Notes: a model not told the origin generated them from the sequence alone. A DNA stretch of 64,000 bases from Bacillota bacterium (GCA_023416655.1 JAEZHK010000039.1:46942-110941), one strand, 5' to 3'. Counted from the stretch's first letter, positions 1 to 8,530 are shown. Numbers and translations: made by a program.

Positions 1-273
1 AAGGGGGGCGATTGACTGAACATCGAGGATTTCACCGAACCCGTTGTTGTCTGCTTCGCCCGTTTTGGTAGATACTGACAACAGTTGACAACAGAACCCA
101 CCCTCTGGCAACACGAAGAAGTGACAGGCAAGTCCTACCGACACCGAAACCGGGAAAGCACCATTCGTAAGACCCAGACGGTTCATCCCCACGCGGGGGA
201 TGTTGATTGTTTCCGGGCGAAGCAGCAACTTGACCGGCAGACACTCGGACAACAAAACTGAATACGTTGACCA
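1..273. other. Gene-free left edge
   Basis: I see no convincing gene here. The stretch holds a short tandem direct repeat (TGACAACAGT followed by TGACAACAGA, about 75-94) and one GC-rich half-palindrome at 179-206 that resembles a type I-E CRISPR repeat but has no second copy at array spacing. It may be the tail of a gene or operon that starts outside the window. Confidence 0.4.
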
Positions 274-299
274 GCCCGCCGCAACTGCGGCGGGCTTAT
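274..299 (+). terminator. Hairpin terminator
   Basis: A perfect 9-bp stem (GCCCGCCGC and GCGGCGGGC) with an AACT loop is followed by TTATT. It looks like a Rho-independent terminator for transcription coming from the left, with a short T-tract. Confidence 0.6.
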
Positions 300-406
300 T
301 GCTGCCCCGGGCGAATGTCCGCAAGCGGCCCAAGATGAGGCGACGCGCATGACGTCCGGACCGGCTGTGTTTGAGGGTACAAATTGAGCAACCGCGCCAA
401 TCACAC

Positions 407-435
407 TTGTTTCCCCGCGCCAACTGCCATATAAT
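407..435 (+). promoter_or_regulatory. Sigma-A type promoter before the truncated hydrolase
   Basis: A -35 box TTGTTT (407-412) and a perfect -10 box TATAAT (430-435) are separated by 17 bases. They lie about 50 bases upstream of the start at 486. The promoter therefore survives in front of a gene that is now truncated and may drive the DUF5131 gene downstream. Confidence 0.55.
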
Positions 436-485
436 CGAACAGGGAGCATCCGCAAGCATTCGCTGCCCGAAAACGGAGCGTCCGC

Positions 486-683
486 ATGAAGAAAATGCAA
501 CGATTCAACCTGCTATGGGTGCTGATCGTGGCCATTTGGGCCATCGGGGGCGCAAGCGCCGAGACAGGCGGCGCTGCGGAGCATCCGGATTTTAACCGAA
601 TCGACCGTTACATCGAAAGCCAAATGGCGGACAAAGCGTTTTTGCTTTTCAGACATGTCGGTTCAAATCAGATGGGCGTTTGA
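486..683 (+). pseudogene. Truncated secreted serine-hydrolase-like gene (remnant)
   Basis: The 65-residue reading frame begins with a clean signal peptide (residues 1-25, ending GGASA). A segment HPDFNRIDRYIESQM follows, which resembles the mature N-terminus of beta-lactamase/CubicO-type serine hydrolases, where a line such as FDxIDxYIExxM precedes the catalytic core. Homology stops at about residue 52 and the frame ends after an unrelated tail. The promoter (407-435) and a GGAG ribosome site are still in place. I infer a 5' gene fragment left by a deletion or recombination that joined it to the DUF5131 gene 29 bases downstream. It could instead be a short secreted peptide; the hydrolase assignment rests on a short segment. 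Confidence 0.45.
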
Positions 684-712
684 AAACTTGAAGAGCACAG
701 CGAGGGACTTCT

Positions 713-1420
713 ATGCCACTATGGAACCCATGGCGCGGCTGCCGCAGATATAGCGAAGGCTGCAAATACTGTTACATTCACAAAGGGGATGCAAAGCGCG
801 GCGTCGATACGGGCGCGATTGTCCGCACCGATCAATTTGACGCGCCCATTCAAAGAAAGAAGTCCGGGGAATACAAAATCAAATCCGGGCAAACGGTCTA
901 TCTCTGCTTTTCCACCGATTTTCTGATCGAGGAAGCGGACGAATGGCGGTCCGAATGCTGGGCGATGATGAAGACGCGTTCGGACTTACATTTCCTGTTC
1001 CTCACAAAGCGCATTGACCGCTTCATGGACTGTGTTCCGGAAGACTGGGGCGATGGCTATGACAACGTGACCGTCGGCTGCACGGTGGAAAATCAGCGGC
1101 GGGCTGATGATCGCCTGCGCATTTTTACGGACTTGCCCATCAAGCACAAGAACATTATCTGCCAGCCTTTGATTGAGGAAATTGATATTGAAAGCCATCT
1201 GCGCGGTGTCGAGCTGGTCGTTGCAGGCGGCGAATCGGACCCAAACGCCCGCCCCCTGCATTATGATTGGGTTTTGAAACTTCGTGAGCAATGCAGGCGG
1301 CAGGGGGTCCGCTTTGAGTTTCGTCAATGCGGCACGCACTTCATCAAAGACGGAAAGCAATACACATTGGCGGTAAAGGATTTATGCGCCCAGGCAAAAA
1401 GGGCAAACATTAACTTATAA
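713..1420 (+). CDS. DUF5131 family (phage Gp37/Gp68-like) iron-sulfur protein
   Basis: The 235-residue protein matches the usual length and pattern of the DUF5131 family, which is often labelled phage Gp37/Gp68 because of early database hits. Its start MPLWNPWRGC leads into a cysteine cluster (C10, C17, C20; spacing CX6CX2C followed by Y) that resembles a radical-SAM-type cluster loop. The block FLTKRIDRF and the segment VVAGGESDPNARPLH are family hallmarks. The substrate is unknown. A GAGGGA ribosome site precedes the ATG. There is no phage context here. It lies upstream of selD on the same strand with 180 bases between them, so co-transcription is possible but not shown. Confidence 0.8.
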   Translation: MPLWNPWRGCRRYSEGCKYCYIHKGDAKRGVDTGAIVRTDQFDAPIQRKKSGEYKIKSGQTVYLCFSTDFLIEEADEWRSECWAMMKTRSDLHFLFLTKRIDRFMDCVPEDWGDGYDNVTVGCTVENQRRADDRLRIFTDLPIKHKNIICQPLIEEIDIESHLRGVELVVAGGESDPNARPLHYDWVLKLREQCRRQGVRFEFRQCGTHFIKDGKQYTLAVKDLCAQAKRANINL

Positions 1421-1600
1421 CCCATCCCTCCCCCCGTTCGCGCATCATAGAGAGGACAAGTGCCATGGATGAAACGCCACCGCCGGCACACGGTAAGTAA
1501 GCGGCAGCTGGGCATCATAACCATCCGGGCGGTTGCGCAGCGGAGAAGATCATGGTACACTTCCTGCAGTACCATATGGTTGGAATCGGAGATGTCTGAA

Positions 1601-2632
1601 ATGGATGAACGCACCATCTTCTGCAAGGGCGGCGGCTGCACGGCAAAACTGGGCGCAGGGGTCTTAAACCATGTGCTGCAGCGGCTTCCCAAAGGGCCGG
1701 TGGACGAAAATTTGCTCATCGGCTACGACAGCCGGGACGACGCGGCTGTCTACAAGGTATCGGATGACCTCGCCATCGTGCAGACGCTGGACTTCTTCCC
1801 ACCCATGGTGGAGGACCCATACTTGTTCGGGAAGATCGCCGCGGCCAACGCGCTCAGCGATGTCTACGCCATGGGCGGCGAGGTCAAAACGGTGCTGAAC
1901 ATCGTGTGCTTCCCGGAGTCCATGGATCTGAACATCCTTGGGGAAATCCTCAGGGGCGGCAGCGAAAAGGTCATCGAGGCGGGCGGCATTCTGGCGGGCG
2001 GCCACTCCATCGCGGACGCCGACATCAAATACGGCCTGTCGGTCACCGGGTTCGTCCATCCGGACAGTATCTATCCCAACAACGGGGGGAAGCCGGGCGA
2101 CAAACTGATCCTCACCAAGCGGCTGGGCGTGGGCATCCTATGCACGGCAAGCCGCGTGGGCGAGGCGTCGGCAGAGACCATGGAAGCCGCCATCCAGTCT
2201 ATGACGGCCTTGAACAAATACGCCGCCGAGTGCTGCAAAAGCTATGCCATCCACGCCTGCACCGACGTGACCGGCTTCGGCTTCCTGGGCCACCTGCACG
2301 AGATGCTGGACGGGCGGCTGTCCTGCCATATCGACGCGGACGCGGTTCCCCTGTTCCCGGAGGCGCTCACGCACGCGGGAGAATTCCTGCTGACCGCCGC
2401 GGGTCAGCGAAACCGGAACCACGCGGGGCCATTCGTCCGGTTCGAAGGCGTGCCCTTCGCCATGGAAGAGGTGCTCTTCGACCCGCAAACCTCCGGCGGG
2501 CTGCTGATTGCGCTCTCCGCTGACGAAGCGCCTCACCTGTTGAAAGACCTGAAGGCCATCGGCCTTCCGGCGGAGATCGTCGGCGAACTGACGGAGCAGG
2601 CCGAAACGGAAATCCACGTGACAAAAAACTGA
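1601..2632 (+). CDS. selD: Selenide, water dikinase (selenophosphate synthase)
   Basis: SelD makes selenophosphate from selenide and ATP, the selenium donor for selenocysteine, selenouridine and the labile selenium cofactor of molybdenum hydroxylases. From the ATG at 1601 the protein has 343 residues, the normal family length. The glycine-rich N-terminal loop GGGCTAKLGAG carries the catalytic pair Cys13/Lys16 (the C17/K20 equivalents of E. coli). The residue is encoded by TGC, so this is the cysteine form and not a selenoprotein. The conserved blocks DDAAVYKVSDD, AAANALSDVYAMGG and ACTDVTGFGFLGH are all present. The start at 1601 is preferred over upstream ATGs because GGAG (1588-1591) lies 9 bases before it. 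It heads a tight operon with yedF, a DUF3343 gene and a cysteine desulfurase. Confidence 0.95.
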   Translation: MDERTIFCKGGGCTAKLGAGVLNHVLQRLPKGPVDENLLIGYDSRDDAAVYKVSDDLAIVQTLDFFPPMVEDPYLFGKIAAANALSDVYAMGGEVKTVLNIVCFPESMDLNILGEILRGGSEKVIEAGGILAGGHSIADADIKYGLSVTGFVHPDSIYPNNGGKPGDKLILTKRLGVGILCTASRVGEASAETMEAAIQSMTALNKYAAECCKSYAIHACTDVTGFGFLGHLHEMLDGRLSCHIDADAVPLFPEALTHAGEFLLTAAGQRNRNHAGPFVRFEGVPFAMEEVLFDPQTSGGLLIALSADEAPHLLKDLKAIGLPAEIVGELTEQAETEIHVTKN

Positions 2633-2651
2633 CCGGACGGAGGATGGAAAT

Positions 2652-3269
2652 ATGGTCCGAGTTGACGCGATGGGCGACGCCTGCCCGATCCCCGTGGTGA
2701 AAACGAAAAATGCCATCAAAGAGCTGAACGGCTCCGGCGTGGTGGAAACGCTGGTGGACAACGAGATCGCCGTGCAGAACCTGACCAAGATGGCGGGCCA
2801 GAAGGGTTATGGCGTGAAGTCCGATAAGCTGGCCCCCGGCCAGTTCAAGGTTACCATGACCATCGGCGAGGGCGCGGAGCCGCTTATGCCCGGCGAGGCG
2901 GAAGAATGCCCCGCCGCGCCAGCCGAAAAGCGGAAGAACACCGTGGTGGTGATCTCCTCCCGAAAGATGGGCGACGGCAGCGACGAGCTGGGCGCGGCGC
3001 TCATGAAGGGCTTCCTCTACGCGCTGAGCCAGCAGGACGCCCTGCCCACGAGCATCCTGTTCTACAACGGCGGCGCGGCGCTGACAAGCGAGGAATCTCC
3101 CTCTCTGGAGGATCTGAAATCGCTGGAAGCGCGGGGCGTGGAGATTCTCACCTGCGGCACCTGCCTGAACTTCTATGGTCTTACCGACAAGCTGAAGGTG
3201 GGCGGGGTCACGAACATGTACGCGATCGTGGAAAAAATGACCCAGGCCGACCTCATCGTAAAGCCCTGA
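2652..3269 (+). CDS. yedF: YedF, selenium-metabolism sulfurtransferase-like protein
   Basis: This 205-residue protein has the two-part layout of selenium-associated YedF. An N-terminal TusA-like domain (residues 1-75) carries the conserved CPIPVV motif with Cys11, and a C-terminal DsrE-like domain (about 95-205) contains a second cysteine pair in LTCGTCLNFYGL. TusA-like proteins relay persulfide sulfur. In selD-linked clusters YedF is thought to handle selenium or sulfur, though its reaction is not proven. A GGAGG site precedes the ATG, and the gene starts 19 bases after selD stops, so the two are co-transcribed. Confidence 0.9.
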   Translation: MVRVDAMGDACPIPVVKTKNAIKELNGSGVVETLVDNEIAVQNLTKMAGQKGYGVKSDKLAPGQFKVTMTIGEGAEPLMPGEAEECPAAPAEKRKNTVVVISSRKMGDGSDELGAALMKGFLYALSQQDALPTSILFYNGGAALTSEESPSLEDLKSLEARGVEILTCGTCLNFYGLTDKLKVGGVTNMYAIVEKMTQADLIVKP

Positions 3270-3281
3270 GCCGCTCGGGAC

Positions 3282-3524
3282 ATGGCAATGCGGGAAAGAA
3301 TACCGGCGCTGATCGTCACCTTTGACACGACCACCGCGGCAATGGCGATGGAGAAGTTCTGCGCGGAGCATCAGCTCCCCGGCAGGCTGATTCCCGTGCC
3401 CCGGGTGGTCACGGCGGGCTGCGGCCTGGCCTGGAAAGCGCCTCCCGAAGAAGAAGAACGGCTTTCCCAGGCGTGGAAGGCCGCGGGGCTTCGCTGGTCC
3501 GCCATGTATCGGATTGAGGTTTAA
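3282..3524 (+). CDS. DUF3343 putative Se/S carrier-like protein
   Basis: The 80-residue protein belongs to DUF3343, small proteins that co-occur with selD and yedF. The family signature is the cysteine in VTAGCGLAW near the middle, preceded by FDTTTAAMAMEKFC, and a role as a selenium or sulfur carrier has been suggested. The start is uncertain between 3282 and 3288 because neither has a strong ribosome site. It begins 12 bases after yedF. Its stop codon TAA shares its final base with the first base of the repeat element at 3524, so the element lies exactly against the 3' end of the gene. Confidence 0.85.
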   Translation: MAMRERIPALIVTFDTTTAAMAMEKFCAEHQLPGRLIPVPRVVTAGCGLAWKAPPEEEERLSQAWKAAGLRWSAMYRIEV

Positions 3525-3679
3525 TACCACTCCCAAACATTCTTTCGTCGTTGCGCCGGATCTTTTCGCCCCTGGCGTTGTCGCTCTCCGCTAAATAGCG
3601 CTGCTACGCCTGCGCTGCGGCTCCTAGCCAGGAACAAAATGTTCGCCGCTTTGGACGAAATAATATTTTGGATTGGTAT
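3524..3679 (-). repeat. Inverted-repeat element, copy A (156 bp)
   Basis: The element starts ATACCACTCCCAAACATT and ends with the complement of ATACCAATCCAAAATATT, giving imperfect terminal inverted repeats of about 27 bp. Related copies lie at 17560-17719 and 37711-37871. This one is inverted relative to the copy at 37711. Both arms here share TTTCGTC just inside the ends. It separates the DUF3343 gene from the desulfurase gene within the selenium operon, ending 12 bases before the next ATG. No flanking target duplication is obvious and it encodes nothing. Confidence 0.85.
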
Positions 3680-3691
3680 AGAGGATTGAAC

Positions 3692-4834
3692 ATGATCTAT
3701 CTGGACAACGCGGCAACCACATTGATAAAGCCGCCCGAGGTGATCGACGCGGTCGTCAGCGCCTTGACCGGCATGGGCAACGCCGCCCGCGGCGCGCATG
3801 GCAGCGCTTTGAGCGCGTCCCGCGCGATCCATGAAACCCGCGTCAAGCTGGCGAAGCTGTTTGGATGCGCGCGCGCCGACCACGTGGCGTTTGCCGCCAA
3901 CGCCACAGAATCGCTGAACGCCGTCCTCTTCGGCACGGTCGACCCGGGCGACCATGTGATCACCACCGACCTTGAGCACAACTCCGTGCTCCGTCCGCTG
4001 TACCGGCTCGAGTCGGAGCAGCGCGTAGCGCTCAGCTTTGTGCCTGCGGACGTGCAGGGAAATGTGGACTGCGCCGATTTCGAGCGCCTGATCCGTCCCG
4101 AAACGAAAGCCATCGTCTGCACGCACGCTTCCAACCTGACCGGCAATCTGCTGGACATCGCGCGGATTGGCGAAATCGCGCGTAGAAATAAGCTGCTTTT
4201 CATCGTCGACGCCGCGCAGACGGCCGGGGCGATCCCCATCGATATGGAAAAAATGCAGATTGACATCCTCTGCTTCACCGGCCATAAGGGCCTGATGGGG
4301 CCGCAGGGGACGGGAGGCCTGTGCGTCCGCGAGGGCGTGGAAGTAAGGCCCTGGAAGGTCGGCGGCTCCGGCGTCCACTCCTATGAGAAGGCGCAGCCCA
4401 TCGAGTACCCCACGAGGCTGGAGGCGGGCACGCTGAACGGGCACGGGATCGCCGGGCTGTCGGCGGCGCTCGATTCTATTGACAGAATTGGCGTGGACGC
4501 CATTGAGCGGAAGGAAGCGCGCCTGACGCGCCGCTTTTACGAGGGCGTATCCCATATTGACGGCGTTACAGTCTACGGCGATTTTATCGCGGAGCGGCGG
4601 GCGCCCATCGTGGCGCTCAACATCCGGGACCATGATTCAGGCGCGGTGTCGGACGAGCTGAGCGAAACCTATGGCATCGCCACGCGCCCGGGCGCGCACT
4701 GCGCGCCGCGCATGCACGAGGCGCTCCATACCGCCGGGCAGGGCGCGGTGCGCTTCAGTTTCTCCTGGTTCAATACGGAAGAAGAAGTGGATGCCGCCAT
4801 TTCAGCGGTGCGGGAACTGGCGCGGCAGGAGTAA
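3692..4834 (+). CDS. Cysteine desulfurase family protein (EF2568-type, aminotransferase class V)
   Basis: This 380-residue PLP enzyme begins MIYLDNAATT, the classic start of the NifS/CsdB superfamily. The PLP lysine is in FTGHKGLMGPQG (about residue 195), and the mobile-loop cysteine is in RPGAHCAPRMHEAL. That motif, together with linkage to selD, yedF and DUF3343, matches the subfamily typified by Enterococcus faecalis EF2568. In that genome the orphan selD serves selenium-dependent molybdenum hydroxylases. The likely role is mobilising sulfur or selenium from cysteine or selenocysteine. The start at 3692 has GAGG just upstream, outside the repeat element that separates it from the DUF3343 gene. 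It could be a selenocysteine lyase; the sequence does not decide. Confidence 0.88.
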   Translation: MIYLDNAATTLIKPPEVIDAVVSALTGMGNAARGAHGSALSASRAIHETRVKLAKLFGCARADHVAFAANATESLNAVLFGTVDPGDHVITTDLEHNSVLRPLYRLESEQRVALSFVPADVQGNVDCADFERLIRPETKAIVCTHASNLTGNLLDIARIGEIARRNKLLFIVDAAQTAGAIPIDMEKMQIDILCFTGHKGLMGPQGTGGLCVREGVEVRPWKVGGSGVHSYEKAQPIEYPTRLEAGTLNGHGIAGLSAALDSIDRIGVDAIERKEARLTRRFYEGVSHIDGVTVYGDFIAERRAPIVALNIRDHDSGAVSDELSETYGIATRPGAHCAPRMHEALHTAGQGAVRFSFSWFNTEEEVDAAISAVRELARQE

Positions 4835-4890
4835 AAGTCAGGGCGGCGCAGGAATGCCCTTGCGCGCCTTGATCCCGCCTTGTACGCAAC

Positions 4891-4917
4891 AAAATCCCGG
4901 CGCTCAGCCGGGATTTT
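4891..4917. terminator. Bidirectional terminator between convergent genes
   Basis: An 11-bp perfect stem (AAAATCCCGGC and GCCGGGATTTT, loop GCTCA) lies between the desulfurase gene on the plus strand and the small gene ending at 4929 on the minus strand. The A/T tracts built into the stem make it usable in both directions. A related hairpin with the same CAACAAAATCCCGGCG core recurs at 5714-5736. Confidence 0.75.
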
Positions 4918-4928
4918 GCGTTGAAATA

Positions 4929-5306
4929 CTAGCTCTCCGACGCTTCCAGCGTTTTCCCGACCAATTCGGAAGCGATCTCAAGCGCCTGAATTCTGTTTCG
5001 CTGCAGCGTGTGCTGGGAAGTTCCGGGTGAAAATTTGCCCCAGGCTTTTTCGCTCCTTTTGATCATCGAATCCAGCGCCCGGAGCGCTTCCTTGAGATCG
5101 TCCGGCGCGATACTGACCAGATCGTCCGATTCCTGATTCATCAGCGCGGTCGCGATGCGCAGCGCCTTGAGGTTGCCCAGCAGCATGGTATGCTGCCACG
5201 TCCCCGGCGCCAGTTTCTGCTGCGCTTTTTCGGACTTGCCGATCAGCGAAGCGATCGGTCGCAGGGCTTTCTCAATGTCATCCCTCGTGGACTTGTCCAA
5301 ACTCAT
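4929..5306 (-). CDS. Hypothetical protein with an internal duplication
   Basis: I do not recognise this 125-residue protein. It has two tandem units of about 43 residues, each following the pattern ALxxxxSxIxxSEKAxxK, then PGTxQHT, then ALxIAxxL. The units are about residues 14-58 and 67-111, so the protein is a duplicated helical module. It has no signal peptide or membrane segment and looks cytosolic. The start at 5306 (MSLDKSTRDD) is chosen because AAAGG lies about 9 bases upstream; a longer frame to 5354 lacks such a site. It is convergent with the selenium operon and follows the Cys-rich small gene on the same strand. Confidence 0.65.
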   Translation of the reverse strand: MSLDKSTRDDIEKALRPIASLIGKSEKAQQKLAPGTWQHTMLLGNLKALRIATALMNQESDDLVSIAPDDLKEALRALDSMIKRSEKAWGKFSPGTSQHTLQRNRIQALEIASELVGKTLEASES

Positions 5307-5369
5307 GCAGCCACGCCTTTCCATCGCCTGTAAACCGGACACGCGATTGCCCAATGTTTTTCTCTGGGG

Positions 5370-5582
5370 TTAGCCCCTGAGATACCTCGCCGCGTACGCC
5401 GCGTTGATCTCCGCGATCTCCTTTTCGCCGTCGATGTAGGGATGGTACATGGTATCGGGGTCGCCGCCGCCCAGCCCGCAGGACGAACAGTTCTCGCACC
5501 CGCCTCCGCCGCAGCTCAGCGCGCTTCGGATGATCTCTTCCCGCTCTTCCCGGGTGGTATCCTTGATCAGCATGCCGCTCAT
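5370..5582 (-). CDS. Small glycine/cysteine-rich protein
   Basis: I do not recognise this 70-residue protein. Its centre reads CGGGGCENCSSCGLGG, four cysteines spaced CX4CX2CX2C that could bind a metal or an iron-sulfur cluster. Charged segments lie on both sides and the tail is helical (EIAEINAAYAARYLRG). An excellent AGGAGG site lies 7 bases before the ATG at 5582, which decides the start over the GTG at 5588. A -10 like TATACT with an upstream TG (minus strand, 5656-5661) lies upstream. Its position next to the selenium operon is suggestive, but no link can be shown. Confidence 0.65.
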   Translation of the reverse strand: MSGMLIKDTTREEREEIIRSALSCGGGGCENCSSCGLGGGDPDTMYHPYIDGEKEIAEINAAYAARYLRG

Positions 5583-5961
5583 GGGCACACCTCCTATATT
5601 TTGATCGAGCCGTTTCCGCTATAGGCCCGGAAGCGTACGGCGCTTCCTGATCATGAGTATACCACAATTCCGGCTCAATGAATTATCTCCGCTCCTAAAC
5701 AGCCGGGCAACAAAATCCCGGCGTTTGGCCGGGATTGATGGCTTTACAGGCAGGGCTTCCACCGCCTGGACGGACGCTCTCCACGCGGGAGTGATCCCGG
5801 AAATTGATTATCCGGAAGGTCCATCTGTCACACAAGCCATTCCCCAACTTAAAACACCGCGTGGAATGAATGCTCGGCGGCGTTTCTCATGCAAAAAATC
5901 CCACCCGATTTGGGAGAGTTTGCGGCGCGGGGCGCGGTCCGGTTATTTTTCCATGAACCGC
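5583..5961. other. Intergenic stretch upstream of the purine operon
   Basis: This stretch holds the leader of the small Cys-rich gene, with a 7-bp hairpin GGAAGCG/CGCTTCC at 5629-5647, and the ATCCCGGC hairpin at 5714-5736. I looked for a purine riboswitch before the operon and did not recognise one. The rest shows no gene I can support. Confidence 0.4.
5714..5736. terminator. Hairpin, second copy of the CCCGGC terminator
   Basis: A 9-bp stem (AATCCCGGC and GCCGGGATT) with a GTTT loop repeats the core of the terminator at 4891-4917, including the preceding CAACAA. No adjacent gene end explains it, so it may be a relic or a small-transcript terminator. Confidence 0.4.
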
Positions 5962-5992
5962 TTGCACATATAGTAACTATATGTTTTACTAT
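5962..5992 (+). promoter_or_regulatory. MerR-type promoter with dyad operator for the purine operon
   Basis: The -35 box TTGCAC (5962-5967) and -10 box TACTAT (5987-5992) are 19 bases apart, the over-long spacing typical of MerR-controlled promoters. The spacer is covered by a perfect dyad ACATATAGT-A-ACTATATGT (5966-5984). The first gene starts 38 bases after the -10 box and the last gene of the operon encodes a MerR protein. I infer that this is its operator and that the operon is autoregulated. Confidence 0.75.
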
Positions 5993-6029
5993 GGTGTCAA
6001 TCAAAGCGCAACGCCATCCGGGAGGGTTC

Positions 6030-7430
6030 ATGGAGAAGAGAATTCTGATCAAAAACGCCGCGGCCATCGTCACCTGCGACGAAAAGGATGCCGTGTACCG
6101 GGACGCGGACCTTCTGATCGAAGGCGGGCGCATCCTGTCCATCGGGAAGAACCTTTCGGACGACGCGGCGGAGACGCTTGACGCCGCGGGCAAGTTCGTC
6201 TACCCCGGCCTCATCAACACGCACCACCACTTCTTCCAGACTTTTGTGCGCAACCTGACCACCATCGACTACCCCAACATGCTGGTGGTGGAGTGGCTGG
6301 ACAAGATCTACCGCATCTTCCAGCTGGTGGATTCGGACGTCATCTACTATTCCAGCCTCACGGCGATGGCGGACCTTTTGAAGCACGGCTGCACCTGCGC
6401 GTTCGACCATCAATATTGCTACACAAAGGCCAGCGGCAAGTCCCCGGTGGACCGGCAGATGGAGGCGGCCCAGCTTCTGGGCATCCGCTACCACGCGGGC
6501 CGCGGCGTCAACTCGCTCCCAAGGGACATGGGCTCGACCATGCCGGACGACATGGTGGAGACGACGGACGAGTACCTGAAGGACTGCGAGCGGCTGATCA
6601 AGCTCTACCACGACCCGAACCCGCTATCCATGCGGCAGATCGTGCTGGCCCCCTGCCAGCCCATCAACAGCTACAAAGAGACATTCACCGAAACCGTCAC
6701 GCTCGCGCGGGAGAAGGGCGTGCGCATGCACACCCACCTGGGCGAAGGGGAGAACCCCATCATGCTGGAGCGTACCGGCATGCGTACGCTCGAGTGGTGT
6801 CAGTCGATCGACTTCATCGGGCCGGACGTGTGGTACGCCCACGGCTGGGAACTGGAACCCTCCGAGTTCCCCGTCCTCGCCAAGGCGGGCGCGGGCGTCT
6901 CCCACTGCCCCGCCCCGGCGGTGCTGGGGGGCTTCCCCATCCTCGACATCCGGGCAATGCAACAGGCAGGCGTGCCCCTCAGCCTCGGGTGCGACGGCTC
7001 CGCCACCAACGACAGCTCGAACCTCTTGGATTCGATGCGCATGGCCTACCTGATGCAGGCGTTTTACACCAAGCAGCGCGGCGGTTCGGCGTCCTCCTAC
7101 GATCTCCTCAAAATCGCCACCGGGGGCGGCGCGAAGGCGCTGGGGCGCAGCGACCTGGGCTCCCTGGAACCCGGCAAGGCGGCGGACCTTTTCATGATCG
7201 ACGCGGGCGCGCTGGAACTGACCGGCACGCTGCACGACCCCAAGTCCCTCATCGCCCGCGCGGGCGTGACCGGGCCGGTCGATATGACGATGGTGAACGG
7301 CCGCGTGGTCTATCAGGATGGAAGGCTTCAGAACGTGGACGAGCGGGCGCTGGCGCGCGCGGGGGAAAAAGTGTGCGACCGCGTCCTCCGAGACAAGTCC
7401 GAAGCATTTCATAGTTTCTCATTCTCTTGA
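6030..7430 (+). CDS. Amidohydrolase, 8-oxoguanine/guanine deaminase-like
   Basis: This 466-residue TIM-barrel metal hydrolase belongs to the 8-oxoguanine deaminase/atrazine chlorohydrolase/SsnA group. Metal and active-site motifs are in order: NTHHHFFQTFVR (about 66-77), HTHLGEGENP, SHCPAPAVLGG and the aspartate block GCDGSATNDSSN. The NTHHHF and DGSATNDSSN strings are most like 8-oxoguanine deaminases, which convert 8-oxoguanine to urate; guanine or another aminopurine remains possible. The ATG at 6030 has GGAGGG 4-9 bases upstream. It leads an operon with a nucleoside-type ABC transporter, which supports purine salvage or catabolism. The barrel is preceded and closed by a beta-sandwich, as usual (ILIKNAAAIVT at the N-terminus). 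Confidence 0.85.
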   Translation: MEKRILIKNAAAIVTCDEKDAVYRDADLLIEGGRILSIGKNLSDDAAETLDAAGKFVYPGLINTHHHFFQTFVRNLTTIDYPNMLVVEWLDKIYRIFQLVDSDVIYYSSLTAMADLLKHGCTCAFDHQYCYTKASGKSPVDRQMEAAQLLGIRYHAGRGVNSLPRDMGSTMPDDMVETTDEYLKDCERLIKLYHDPNPLSMRQIVLAPCQPINSYKETFTETVTLAREKGVRMHTHLGEGENPIMLERTGMRTLEWCQSIDFIGPDVWYAHGWELEPSEFPVLAKAGAGVSHCPAPAVLGGFPILDIRAMQQAGVPLSLGCDGSATNDSSNLLDSMRMAYLMQAFYTKQRGGSASSYDLLKIATGGGAKALGRSDLGSLEPGKAADLFMIDAGALELTGTLHDPKSLIARAGVTGPVDMTMVNGRVVYQDGRLQNVDERALARAGEKVCDRVLRDKSEAFHSFSFS

Positions 7431-7454
7431 CCGGTGGAAAAAGGAGGAAGCCCC

Positions 7455-8447
7455 ATGAAGAAGCGCCTGTGTGTCCTCATGATCCTGGTCCTCGCCCTGG
7501 TTCCGATGCTTGCCAGCGTTTCCGCCCAGGCATCCGGTGAGCCGCTGAAGGTCGCGCTCATCCTCTCGGGTCCTGCAAACGACCAGGGCTGGAACGCCAT
7601 CGCCGTCGCCGGCATCAAGGCGGCGGAGGAGGAATTCGGCATCGAGGCCGCGTACTCCGAAAACGTCTCCATCGCCGACAGCGAGGCCGCGTATCGCGAC
7701 TACGCCGCGCAAGGGTTCAACCTGATCATCGGCCACGGCTTCCAGTTCGGCGAGCCCGCCGTCAACGTGTCCAAGGACTTCCCGGACCAGTATTTCATGG
7801 CGACCGAAGCCGCCTCCCAGAGCGACAACATGGCCTCCTTCGTGATGAGCTGCGAGCAGGGCGCGTACCTCATGGGCATGCTGTGCTCGGGCATGTCGAA
7901 GTCGGGCACCATCGGCGTCGTCGGCGCGATGGAGCAGCCCTCCATCACCAAGGAGCTTGAGGCGTTCAAGCTCGGCGCGAAGGAAATCAACCCCGACATC
8001 AAGGTGCTTGAGATCTACATCAACAGCTATGTGGACGCGGCGCTGGGCAAGGAAGCGGCGCTCAACATGATCGGCCAGGGCGCGGACGTGCTCTACCATG
8101 TGGCCAACCAGGCCGGTACCGGCGTCATCACCGCCGCCCAGGAGAAGGGCCTGCTCGCCTGCGGCAACTCCTACGACCAGAATTCCATCGCGCCGGAAAC
8201 CGTGATGTGCTCCACCGTCTACAACATGCCCAAGGTCATCACCACCGCGGTGGGCCAGGTGGAAAAGGGCGAGTTCAAGGGCGGCGTCTACTACCTGGGC
8301 ATGGCCGAGGGCGTGGTGGACATCGCCGGTTACAACAGCTTTGAGGACAAGCTCCCGCAGGAGCTCAAGGATAAGGTCGCCGCGAAGAAGCAGGCCATCA
8401 TCGACGGCTCGTTCACGGTGCCGCGCATCGAAACCCCCTCAAAGTAA
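7455..8447 (+). CDS. BMP-family ABC transporter substrate-binding protein
   Basis: The 330-residue protein belongs to the BMP/PnrA family, which binds purine nucleosides outside the membrane. It has a signal peptide (residues 1-25), then LKVALILSGPANDQGWN, the usual first strand and ligand loop, and later GTIGVVGAMEQPSI. The start at 7455 follows an AGGAGG site. Unlike most Gram-positive members, it has no lipobox cysteine at the signal cleavage site (VSAQASGEP), so it does not look like a lipoprotein. It lies 24 bases after the amidohydrolase and upstream of the ATPase and permeases. A hairpin follows the gene. Confidence 0.9.
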   Translation: MKKRLCVLMILVLALVPMLASVSAQASGEPLKVALILSGPANDQGWNAIAVAGIKAAEEEFGIEAAYSENVSIADSEAAYRDYAAQGFNLIIGHGFQFGEPAVNVSKDFPDQYFMATEAASQSDNMASFVMSCEQGAYLMGMLCSGMSKSGTIGVVGAMEQPSITKELEAFKLGAKEINPDIKVLEIYINSYVDAALGKEAALNMIGQGADVLYHVANQAGTGVITAAQEKGLLACGNSYDQNSIAPETVMCSTVYNMPKVITTAVGQVEKGEFKGGVYYLGMAEGVVDIAGYNSFEDKLPQELKDKVAAKKQAIIDGSFTVPRIETPSK

Positions 8448-8468
8448 ACCGTATCTTGGAAACAAGGT

Positions 8469-8499
8469 CTGCCCGGCGGCGCGCAATCGCCCCGGGCAG
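8469..8499 (+). promoter_or_regulatory. Hairpin after the binding-protein gene (possible attenuator)
   Basis: An 8-bp stem CTGCCCGG/CCGGGCAG, without a T-tract, lies 21 bases after the binding-protein stop and before the ATPase gene. Such hairpins often protect the upstream mRNA or reduce read-through, so that binding protein exceeds transporter. A parallel case is at 22449-22479. Confidence 0.5.
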
Positions 8500-8530
8500 G
8501 CGTTTATAGAGTGGGAAGTGTGGTGGCACC